Made by a program: the position numbers and the translations under genes | Notes under the pieces: model-generated | Told to the model about the DNA's origin: nothing | Seen by the model: the letters and a program-made list of their open reading frames with translations, nothing else | Database searches by the model: none | Shown: in pieces, positions 8,593-16,068 of the stretch | Numbering within the stretch: position 1 is the first letter of the stretch | Layout of the letters: every line of letters begins with the position of its first letter | NCBI GenBank assembly: GCA_050945915.1 | Contig: JBMNTV010000001.1 | Span: forward strand, 52,213-116,212 | Origin: CALNBC01 sp050945915 | GTDB taxonomy: Bacteria > Bacillota > Clostridia > Christensenellales > CALWSW01 | Reading direction: 5' to 3' | DNA length: 64,000 nucleotides

Positions 8593-9096
8593 TTAATTGG
8601 CTCCGCAGCACTTTTTGAACTTCTTGCCGCTGCCGCAGGGGCAGGGATCGTTGCGCCCCGCGGTCTTTTCCGAAACGTAGATGTTGGCGGCGCGGTACTC
8701 CTTGGTGATCTCCTTGCGCTCCTCAGGCGTGAGGATATCCTCCCACATGGGCAGGGTATAAAGCCATTCCGCCTTGGCCGCGAGCATGTTGTAATAGAGT
8801 TTTTTCATGTCCACGGTCAGGTCGATGTCCGAATCCTCGGTCAGCGCTTCGAGGTCGTATTCCCCGGCGGCGAGGGAGGTGTTGATGCCGTCGATAAAGC
8901 CGCAGAAGATCTCCTTTTCCATGCCGAATTCCGCGGCAAGCTCGGAGAATTTGCCCTTATAGGGTTCCGTGGGCCTGGAAAGTATCTTTTCATAGCCGGC
9001 TTTTTCGATATCGAAATACGCGGTCCAGAGCTGCGCGTGTTCGGCGTCGTTTCGCGGGCTTTGGGCAAAGTTGATCCAATCGGAATAGATGCTCAT
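8593..9096 (-). CDS. SEC-C motif protein
   Basis: A 167-residue protein whose last 20 residues are a SEC-C zinc-binding tail (NDPCPCGSGKKFKKCCG), the same motif found at the end of SecA. The rest is a helical, acidic domain I cannot assign. The SEC-C motif binds zinc and often docks to SecB or ribosomes; whether this protein works with Sec is inference only. Start 9096 has AGGAGG upstream. It is the last gene of the leftward series, 24 bases after icd. Confidence 0.8.
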   Translation of the reverse strand: MSIYSDWINFAQSPRNDAEHAQLWTAYFDIEKAGYEKILSRPTEPYKGKFSELAAEFGMEKEIFCGFIDGINTSLAAGEYDLEALTEDSDIDLTVDMKKLYYNMLAAKAEWLYTLPMWEDILTPEERKEITKEYRAANIYVSEKTAGRNDPCPCGSGKKFKKCCGAN

Positions 9097-9120
9097 TGGT
9101 GCGTTCCTCCTATCGACGGC

Positions 9121-10329
9121 TCAGAGCGCCGCCTCCAAATTTTTCCTGATTTCATAAATAAAGGCTTCGGTGTCCACAGCGGTGACATCCACGCCTTCGG
9201 CCAAAGCCACCAGATCTTTGGTCATCACGCCTTTTTCGATGGTAGCGATGGCGGCATCCTCCAGCTTTTGGGCAAAGGCGAAAAGGTCGCCCAATTCGTC
9301 CAGTTCCGCGCGCTTTTTGAGGGCGCCGGTCCAGGCAAACAGCGTCGCCACGCAGTTGGTGGAGGTTTTCTCGCCTTTTTGGTGGCGGTAATAGTGCCGG
9401 GTGACGGTGCCGTGGGCCGCTTCGAACTCATAGCAGCCATCCGGCGAGACGAGGACGCTGGTCATCATCGCCAGGGAACCGTAAGCCGTCGCTACCATGT
9501 CGCTCATCACGTCGCCGTCGTAATTCTTCAACGCCCAAACAAAGCCGCCCTCTGACCGGATGACCCTGGCCACGGCGTCGTCGATCAGGGTGTAAAAATA
9601 CGAAATACCGGCCTTTTCGAAGGCTTCCTGGAACTCCTCTTCGTAAATCCGGGCAAAGACGTCCTTGAACGTATGGTCATAGATCTTGGAGATCGTGTCC
9701 TTGGTGGAGAACCACAGGTCCTGCTTGACGCTCAAGGCGTAGCCGAAGCAGGCGCGGGCAAAGCTCTCGATGGAACCGTCCAGATTGTGCTGACCGAGGA
9801 GGATTCCAGGGCCGGTGAAGGCATGGACTTCCTGCTCTTCCCGCGTGCCGTCCGTCCCTTCGAAGACGAGCGTCGCCCTTCCCGATCCTTTCGCGCGGTA
9901 TTCCACAGCTTTATAAACATCGCCATAGGCATGGCGGGCGATGGTGATGGGCTTTTTCCAGTTCTTCACCACGGGACGGATGCAGTTCACCAGCACCGGC
10001 GCGCGGAACACCGTTCCGTCCAGAATGGCGCGGATGGTGGCGTTGGGGCTTTTCCACATTTTTTTCAGCCCGTATTCCTCTACCCGCTGGGCGTTGGGGG
10101 TGATGGTGGCGCATTTCACGCCCACACCCAGGCGCTTGATGGCGTTGGCGGCATCGACGGTGACGCTGTCCTCCGTCTCGTCCCGGTGTTTGAGTCCGAG
10201 GTCATAATACTCCGTTTTGAGGTCCACAAACGGGCGTATCAGCTCGTCCTTGATGGCGGCCCAGATGACGCGGGTCATCTCGTCGCCGTCCATCTCCACC
10301 AAGGGGGTCTTCATAGGTATTTTCGTCAT
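9121..10329 (-). CDS. icd: NADP-dependent isocitrate dehydrogenase
   Basis: A 402-residue enzyme that oxidatively decarboxylates isocitrate to 2-oxoglutarate with NADP. The N-terminus (VEMDGDEMTRVIW) and length match the eukaryote-like homodimeric class rather than the E. coli type. Substrate-binding residues are visible in SPNATIRAILDGTVFR, the metal-binding aspartates in DDAVARV and NYDGDVMSDM, and the NADP site in EAAHGTVTRHY. GGAGG precedes the ATG. It lies 18 bases after hemZ. In an anaerobe with pyruvate:ferredoxin oxidoreductase it probably supplies 2-oxoglutarate for glutamate synthesis. Confidence 0.95.
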   Translation of the reverse strand: MTKIPMKTPLVEMDGDEMTRVIWAAIKDELIRPFVDLKTEYYDLGLKHRDETEDSVTVDAANAIKRLGVGVKCATITPNAQRVEEYGLKKMWKSPNATIRAILDGTVFRAPVLVNCIRPVVKNWKKPITIARHAYGDVYKAVEYRAKGSGRATLVFEGTDGTREEQEVHAFTGPGILLGQHNLDGSIESFARACFGYALSVKQDLWFSTKDTISKIYDHTFKDVFARIYEEEFQEAFEKAGISYFYTLIDDAVARVIRSEGGFVWALKNYDGDVMSDMVATAYGSLAMMTSVLVSPDGCYEFEAAHGTVTRHYYRHQKGEKTSTNCVATLFAWTGALKKRAELDELGDLFAFAQKLEDAAIATIEKGVMTKDLVALAEGVDVTAVDTEAFIYEIRKNLEAAL

Positions 10330-10347
10330 GTTTCCTCCGGATAGACT

Positions 10348-11853
10348 TTATTCTTGATCCGAGAAGATCAGCTCTTTTCTGGCTTCCCGGCGTTCATCAA
10401 GGGTGTTGAAGTACGTTCTGAGGTCCTTGGGATTGGCCACGCGCTTAATCAGTTCGCCGCCCTTTAGAATCCACTTGGTAATCCCCCCCGCCCCCAGGGC
10501 AAGGATGCTGGTCTGCTCCTCCATGATATCGATATTGTAGATGGAGGCGAAGCCCGGCAGGGTATACCCCACGTTTTCCAGATTGCCGCGCATGAACTTC
10601 TGGCGATACATATAGTACGGCCGCATGCCCATCGCATTGGCCGCCCCCTGGGCGACGGCGAGCATCCTTGCCGCTTCTTCGGCGGCGGGAAGCTCGGTGC
10701 TTTCCAGCTGCTCTTTCAGCTTGGAGGAGCGCTTGATGGCCAAGGTGTGCACAGTCAGGTTTTCCGGCTTGAGTCGGGCGATGCCCTCCATGGTCTTTTC
10801 CACGTTTTTCGCGGTTTCACCGGGAAGACCGATGATGGTGTCCATGTTGATGCAGGGGAAGCCCGCCTTCTTCGCCAGTTCGAAGGCGTTTTCCACATCC
10901 TTCGCGCTGTGGGCGCGGCCCACCCGCATGAGAGTCTCGTCGTCCATGGTCTGGGGGTTGATGCTGACTCTGTCCACCCCCAGGGACCGAAGCATGCGCA
11001 GTTTTTCTTGGGTAATCGTGTCCGGCCTGCCCGCTTCCACGGTGAATTCCAGAAAGTCGCCGCGAGACGCTTTCAGCGCCGCTTTTGCCACTCGATGAAG
11101 CTGGTCCGTACTGAGGGCGGTGGGGGTGCCGCCGCCGATGTACAGGCTCCTGGGCTTGTACCCCGCCGATAACGCGAGGGGAATATTCTCTTGAATCTCT
11201 TTGCATAGGGCGACGACGTACTCCTCGATGTTCGCCGCCGTAGCGCAGCCCTTGCCAACTTCGTAAGCCGCGAAGGAGCAGTAGCTGCACCGGGTCCTGC
11301 AAAAGGGGATGCCGATATAAATGTCAAAGACCTTATCATGGGGAGAAGCCAGAATCCCCCGCTGCTCTTCCAGGATGGTGAGGGCCAGGGCGATTTTTTC
11401 CTCGGAAACGTCGAACCGTTCCCGAAGCTGTACGGCAGGGTCCTCCCCCGCAGATTCGAACTCCCGGGCCAGGCGGGTGGGGCGGATGCCGGTCAGGCTG
11501 CCCCAGGGGGGCTTTGTGCCCGTCAGCTCCTTCAACACGCGATAAAGGGCGCTTTTCATGGCCCGCTTTTCGTATTTTTTGACCGTCAGGGCGCTTCTTC
11601 CGTGTTTTTCCAGGTCGCTATGCAAATAGGGGTCGTCGTACCGCGCTGCCCTGCCATTTTGCCTTCCTTCGGCAATGACCTTGCCGCCGTTTGTGTCGCA
11701 GCGCAGCAAAAGGTCTTCTTCGCTGACCGATTGGCCCGCTTCGATGGCGCCGATTTCCGCCATTCCGAAAAAAACGCGGATGACTTCGCACAGCTCGTTT
11801 CGATACGCTTCCCGGTCTGTGGAAAGATAAATCAAATCACACTCTCCGAACAA
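10348..11853 (-). CDS. hemZ: Coproporphyrinogen dehydrogenase HemZ-like radical SAM enzyme
   Basis: A 501-residue radical SAM protein of the oxygen-independent coproporphyrinogen oxidase family. The 4Fe-4S motif CRTRCSYC is at residues 185-192, preceded by YIGIPF, the usual entry strand; GGGTPT follows. An N-terminal domain of about 170 residues is characteristic of HemZ (about 490-500 residues) and separates it from HemN and HemW. The gene overlaps the upstream MBL gene by 17 bases. No other heme genes are visible, so a role other than heme synthesis cannot be excluded. Confidence 0.88.
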   Translation of the reverse strand: MFGECDLIYLSTDREAYRNELCEVIRVFFGMAEIGAIEAGQSVSEEDLLLRCDTNGGKVIAEGRQNGRAARYDDPYLHSDLEKHGRSALTVKKYEKRAMKSALYRVLKELTGTKPPWGSLTGIRPTRLAREFESAGEDPAVQLRERFDVSEEKIALALTILEEQRGILASPHDKVFDIYIGIPFCRTRCSYCSFAAYEVGKGCATAANIEEYVVALCKEIQENIPLALSAGYKPRSLYIGGGTPTALSTDQLHRVAKAALKASRGDFLEFTVEAGRPDTITQEKLRMLRSLGVDRVSINPQTMDDETLMRVGRAHSAKDVENAFELAKKAGFPCINMDTIIGLPGETAKNVEKTMEGIARLKPENLTVHTLAIKRSSKLKEQLESTELPAAEEAARMLAVAQGAANAMGMRPYYMYRQKFMRGNLENVGYTLPGFASIYNIDIMEEQTSILALGAGGITKWILKGGELIKRVANPKDLRTYFNTLDERREARKELIFSDQE

Positions 11854-12466
11854 ATGGATTATTTCTCATTTCGTCGCCGATAACGGTGGATTCGCCGTGG
11901 CCGGGAAACACCGTCGTATCTATTGGCAGCTCGTAGAGCCTCATCACCGTGGAAAACAGCGGATCCTGATCCCCGCCGGGAAGGTCGGTGCGCCCGATAC
12001 CCCGGCGAAACAGCGAATCGCCGGAAAACAGCGCGTTGCCCAGGGAATAGCTCACCCCGCCCGGCGTATGCCCCGGGCAGCCGATCACCCGAAATTCCAT
12101 ACCGGCGACTGTCAACGCGTCCCCATCCTGAAGGGTTTTGTCCGCCGGAGGGGCTACGATGGCCTTCCCCAGCAAAAAGCTGCCATTTTTGAAGGGATCG
12201 GTCAGCATGTCGCCATCCCCTTCCCCGATATACACCGGGCAGGCAAACGCCTTTTTCAGCCCCTCGATGCCGGAAATATGGTCAAAATGCCCGTGGGTCA
12301 ATAAAATCGCCGCGCAGCCCAGATTTCTTTGCCCGAGGGCGTCGATCACCGCATCGGCGTCCGCCGGGTCGATGACCACAGCTTTAGACCCGCCTTCTCG
12401 ATACACGAGATAGGAACTGGTGTCGATCTCGCCGCAGACCAGGCGGCAAATCTTGGTTTCATTCAT
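11837..12466 (-). CDS. MBL-fold hydrolase, glyoxalase II-like
   Basis: A 209-residue metallo-beta-lactamase-fold hydrolase. The dinuclear metal motif LTHGHFDHISG is at about residue 56, further ligands are in GCPGHTPG and SGDSLF, and VFPGHGEST follows near the C-terminus. This compact form is the usual gene between dtd and hemZ in Clostridia. A thioester or small-ester substrate is likely from the family; the exact one is unknown. GGGGATG upstream of the ATG is the probable ribosome binding site. Confidence 0.9.
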   Translation of the reverse strand: MNETKICRLVCGEIDTSSYLVYREGGSKAVVIDPADADAVIDALGQRNLGCAAILLTHGHFDHISGIEGLKKAFACPVYIGEGDGDMLTDPFKNGSFLLGKAIVAPPADKTLQDGDALTVAGMEFRVIGCPGHTPGGVSYSLGNALFSGDSLFRRGIGRTDLPGGDQDPLFSTVMRLYELPIDTTVFPGHGESTVIGDEMRNNPFVRRV

Positions 12467-12484
12467 TGCATCATCCCCAAAAAT

Positions 12485-12934
12485 TCAAAAAACCCTTCGG
12501 CTGTCCAGCAGGATGGTGACCGGCCCGTCGTTGACCAGCTCCACCTCCATATGGGTGCGGAAAACGCCGGTTTCTACGGCAATCCCCAGGCTCTCCAGAC
12601 CTTGTTTCACAACCTGATACAGCTCGTCCGCCCGCTCGGGGCGCTCGGCGGCGATAAAGCTCGGCCTTCTGCCTTTTCTCGCGTCCCCCAGCAATGTAAA
12701 CTGGGAAACCAGCAGCACGCTGCCGCCGGTCTCCAAAAGGGAGAGGTTCATCTTCCGCTCTCCATCCTCAAAAACGCGAAGATGCGCGATCTTTTCGGCG
12801 ATGTACTTCGCGTCCGTTACGCCGTCTTCCCGCTCGACGCCAAGAAGCACGACAAACCCCGGCCCGATCTGGCCGGACACCACGCCTTCCGAGCGCACAG
12901 CCGCCCGGGATACCCTTTGGATAACAGCTCTCAT
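12485..12934 (-). CDS. dtd: D-aminoacyl-tRNA deacylase
   Basis: A 149-residue protein of the DTD family that hydrolyses D-aminoacyl-tRNA (and Gly-tRNA-Ala), preventing misuse of D-amino acids in translation. The start MRAVIQRVSRA and the two active-site motifs SQFTL (near residue 78) and NDGPVT (near 136) are present at the normal spacing. It directly abuts the relA stop codon. Confidence 0.95.
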   Translation of the reverse strand: MRAVIQRVSRAAVRSEGVVSGQIGPGFVVLLGVEREDGVTDAKYIAEKIAHLRVFEDGERKMNLSLLETGGSVLLVSQFTLLGDARKGRRPSFIAAERPERADELYQVVKQGLESLGIAVETGVFRTHMEVELVNDGPVTILLDSRRVF

Positions 12935-15445
12935 CTATCCTTTAATCCTGTAAACGTCCGTTACGCCGCGCACCCGCTTCAGCTGCTTGATGACGAACTG
13001 AAGCTGATCCGTATCGTGGACGTCGAATTCCATCGTAATGTTTGCGGTCATGTTCTTATCCGTCTTGGCGGAAAAGCGGGCAATGCTCATATTCATTCCC
13101 ATAAAAATCTGGGAAATATCCATCACAAGGCCCACCCGCTCGTGGGCGACGAGCTGGATCTGGGCGGCAAAACCGCCGCCCTTGGCGTTTTCCGCCCATT
13201 CGACCTTGATCCATCGGGCGTCGTTTTCGCTCATGTTCATCAGGTTTTTGCAGTCCGACCTGTGAACCGAAACGCCCCTGCCCCTGGTGACGTAGCCCAC
13301 GATCTCGTCCCCCGGAACGGGGGTGCAGCACTTGGCGATATGGACGACCATGTCTTCATATCCGTCCACGATGACGCCGTTGGAGCTGCCTTTGCGCTTT
13401 TTTTGCTGCTTGGTGGTCAGCTTTTCGATCAGGGCGGAATCCGCGGGCTCCTGGTCCTCCTGCTGCTTTTTGAATTCCTCGATGAGCTTGGGCAACACCT
13501 GGTTGACCGCAAGGCTTCCGTAACCCACAGAGGCGTAAAGCTCCTCCGCCGAGGCGATGGACATGCGCCTCAAAAGCCCGGTAATCGCCTCCGGCTTCAT
13601 GAGCTGGACAAGGGAATAGCCCTGGCGCTTTGCTTCCGCGGCCAGCATATCCCTGCCGCGCTCGATGTTTTCCTCCTTGCGCTCCTTTTTGAAAAAGGAG
13701 CGGATCTTGCTCTTGGCCTGCTGGGTTTTGACGATGTTCAGCCAGTCCCTGCTCGGCCCCACCAGGGAGGAGGAGGTGATGATCTCGACGATATCGCCCA
13801 TCTGGAGCGTATAGTCCAAGGTGACGATCCTGCCGTTTACCTTCGCGCCGATGCATCTGTGCCCGACTTCGGAGTGGATTCTGTACGCAAAGTCGATGGG
13901 CGTCGCGCCTGTGGGAAGGTCGATGATCTCCCCCTTGGGGGTGAAGACGAACACATAGTCGCTGAAGAAATCGAACTTCAGCATGCGCATGAATTCGTCC
14001 GAATCCTCAACCCGCTCCTCCATGATCTGGCGCACCCAGTCCATCACGACATCCAGGTCCGAAGACTCCTGACGCCCTTCCTTATAGCGCCAGTGGGCGG
14101 CGATGCCGAACTCCGCCTGCTTGTGCATCTCCGTCGTGCGGATCTGCACTTCGAAGGGGACGCCGTTTTCGCCCATCAGCGTGGTGTGAAGGGATTTGTA
14201 ACCGTTGGGCTTGGGCGTCGAGATATAATCCTTGATGCGAAACGGGAGCGGCCGCCACATGCTGTGCACAAGGCCCAGCACGGTGTAGCATTCCTCCACA
14301 GTATTGACGATCACCCGGATGGCGATGAGGTCGTAAACCTCCTCAAAGGTGATGTTCTGCTTCTGCATCTTGCGATAGACGCTGTAAAGATGCTTCGGCC
14401 TGCCGTTTAAGGTGGCATCGATCCCGTTTTCTTTGAGTTTTTCGCGGATGGCGTTCATGCTTTCATTGAGATAGGCGGAACGCTCCACCTGCATGCGCCG
14501 GACGCGCTCCCGCAGGCTTTTAAACTCCTGCGGGTTAATATGCATGAAGGCCAGATCCTCCAGCTCGCTCTTCATCTGGCCCATCCCCAGGCGATGCGCC
14601 AGGGGGGCATAAATTTCCAGAGTTTCCTTTGCCTTGCGCACGCGCTTTTTGCTCAGGCAGTACTCGAGGGTGCGCATGTTGTGCAGCCGGTCCGCCAGCT
14701 TGATGGGAATCACGCGCATGTCCTTGGCCATGGCAAGGAACATCTTGCGCACGTTTTCCGCCTGCTGCTGCTCCCTGGTGACGTGCCCCAGGCTGACTTT
14801 GGTCAGCTTGGTCACGCCGTCCACCAATGCGGCGATGGCAGGGCCGAACTTTTCGGCCACCATGGAAAGATGGATCGCTTCGTTGTCCTCCACCGAGTCA
14901 TGCAGCAGCCCGGTGATGGCGGACTCCTCGTCCATGCCCATTTCGATGATCATCCCCGAAACGGCCAGAGGATGCACGATGTACGGCTCCCCCGAATCCC
15001 GGAACTGGGCCTTGTGGGCTTCTTTCGCAAACTCGATGGCCGCGGCGAAACGTTCCTTGTCCCCTTCCGGATAGGCTTCCGCGAACCGGTTCATCAACGC
15101 CAGCTCGTTCCGGTGAACGTCCACCGCGTCAAGAAGGATCTTGGCGCGCAGCTCGGTCAGCTCCTGCCCGGCGCTGTCGGGGTAATGCAGCTCTTCCGGG
15201 GATTTGGTGAGCAGCTCGTAGACCATTGCGGGGGAAATCTCGTCGGGATCGGGGATGCTGCGGGCGTGCTCGCCGTCCAACGCGCGCAAAAAAGCCTCCA
15301 GCGACTTCAAAGCTGCGGTGGCGCATTCGAAAAAGTCCGTCCGCATCGGCGCATCACAACAAGCCTCAGTCCGTTCGGACTGAAGCATCACCAGCAGCGA
15401 TTTTCTTACGCCTTCGGCTATGTTGCGAATGTCGGTCTGGGGCAT
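12935..15445 (-). CDS. relA: Bifunctional (p)ppGpp synthetase/hydrolase (RSH)
   Basis: An 836-residue RelA/SpoT homologue. The HD hydrolase domain spans about 130-290 (HDSVED at 182-187 and ADRLHNMRT near 250), followed by the synthetase domain (KHLYSVYRKM, YDLIAIRVIV), a TGS domain near 485-545 and a C-terminal ACT domain. Both catalytic halves keep their key motifs, so it should make and degrade the alarmone. It is about 100 residues longer than usual because of an N-terminal extension of about 120 residues that is real by start choice: GAGGTAAAC lies directly before the ATG and there is no plausible later start. Confidence 0.93.
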   Translation of the reverse strand: MPQTDIRNIAEGVRKSLLVMLQSERTEACCDAPMRTDFFECATAALKSLEAFLRALDGEHARSIPDPDEISPAMVYELLTKSPEELHYPDSAGQELTELRAKILLDAVDVHRNELALMNRFAEAYPEGDKERFAAAIEFAKEAHKAQFRDSGEPYIVHPLAVSGMIIEMGMDEESAITGLLHDSVEDNEAIHLSMVAEKFGPAIAALVDGVTKLTKVSLGHVTREQQQAENVRKMFLAMAKDMRVIPIKLADRLHNMRTLEYCLSKKRVRKAKETLEIYAPLAHRLGMGQMKSELEDLAFMHINPQEFKSLRERVRRMQVERSAYLNESMNAIREKLKENGIDATLNGRPKHLYSVYRKMQKQNITFEEVYDLIAIRVIVNTVEECYTVLGLVHSMWRPLPFRIKDYISTPKPNGYKSLHTTLMGENGVPFEVQIRTTEMHKQAEFGIAAHWRYKEGRQESSDLDVVMDWVRQIMEERVEDSDEFMRMLKFDFFSDYVFVFTPKGEIIDLPTGATPIDFAYRIHSEVGHRCIGAKVNGRIVTLDYTLQMGDIVEIITSSSLVGPSRDWLNIVKTQQAKSKIRSFFKKERKEENIERGRDMLAAEAKRQGYSLVQLMKPEAITGLLRRMSIASAEELYASVGYGSLAVNQVLPKLIEEFKKQQEDQEPADSALIEKLTTKQQKKRKGSSNGVIVDGYEDMVVHIAKCCTPVPGDEIVGYVTRGRGVSVHRSDCKNLMNMSENDARWIKVEWAENAKGGGFAAQIQLVAHERVGLVMDISQIFMGMNMSIARFSAKTDKNMTANITMEFDVHDTDQLQFVIKQLKRVRGVTDVYRIKG

Positions 15446-15465
15446 GTTTACCTCATTTTTAAATT

Positions 15466-15497
15466 AAGGTAAAAGGAGTTCTTGCTCCCTTTACCTT
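15466..15497. repeat. Hairpin between apt and relA
   Basis: AAGGTAAAAGGAG and CTCCCTTTACCTT form a 13-base stem with one mismatch and a six-base loop. No T run follows in the leftward direction, so it looks like an mRNA-stabilising or processing hairpin rather than a terminator. Confidence 0.5.
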
Positions 15498-15528
15498 ATG
15501 AATGATGGGCGGTATTCGCCCAATAGAT

Positions 15529-16041
15529 TCAGTACTGCACAAGGGAACGGACGTCATAACCCTTCAGGGTCTCCCTCCCCTTCAGGTCGGTGAGCTCGAT
15601 CATGAAGCGCATGGCGACAACTTCCCCGCCCATGGACTCCACCAGTTTCGCGACGGCATGCGCGGTTCCTCCGGTGGCGAGAAGATCGTCCGCAATGACG
15701 ACCTTGCTGCCTTTTTGGATTGCGTCCTTGTGAATCTCCAACGCATCCGTGCCGTATTCCAGGGCGTACTCATACCTGGAAACCGCCGCGGGCAATTTGC
15801 CCGGCTTCCTCGCCGGAACAAAGCTGAGCCCGGCGGCATAGGCCACCGGCGCGCAAACGATAAATCCCCGCGCCTCCGGCCCCACCACCGTATCCGCCCC
15901 CAGGTCCTCGATGCTTTCGACGATTTCGTCGATGGCCTGGCGATAGGCGTCGGGGTTTTTCAAAAGCGTGGTAATGTCTTTAAACTGAATTCCCGGGACG
16001 GGAAAACCCGGTATGTTGCGGATAACGCTCTTCAGGTCCAT
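15529..16041 (-). CDS. apt: Adenine phosphoribosyltransferase
   Basis: A 170-residue purine salvage enzyme that joins adenine and PRPP to give AMP. The PRPP loop VVIADDLLATGGTA (near residues 117-130) and the N-terminal FPVPGIQFKDITT are typical. The adenine-side loop ARGFI is present near 80. Placement between recJ and relA is a conserved Clostridial order. Confidence 0.95.
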   Translation of the reverse strand: MDLKSVIRNIPGFPVPGIQFKDITTLLKNPDAYRQAIDEIVESIEDLGADTVVGPEARGFIVCAPVAYAAGLSFVPARKPGKLPAAVSRYEYALEYGTDALEIHKDAIQKGSKVVIADDLLATGGTAHAVAKLVESMGGEVVAMRFMIELTDLKGRETLKGYDVRSLVQY

Positions 16042-16068
16042 GGAATCCCTTTCTCGGCAATGCCGGTT

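Noticed and set aside
12329..14410. A 693-codon open frame antisense to relA and dtd
   Set aside because: Histidine/aspartate-rich shadow product; the genes on the other strand have full catalytic motifs.
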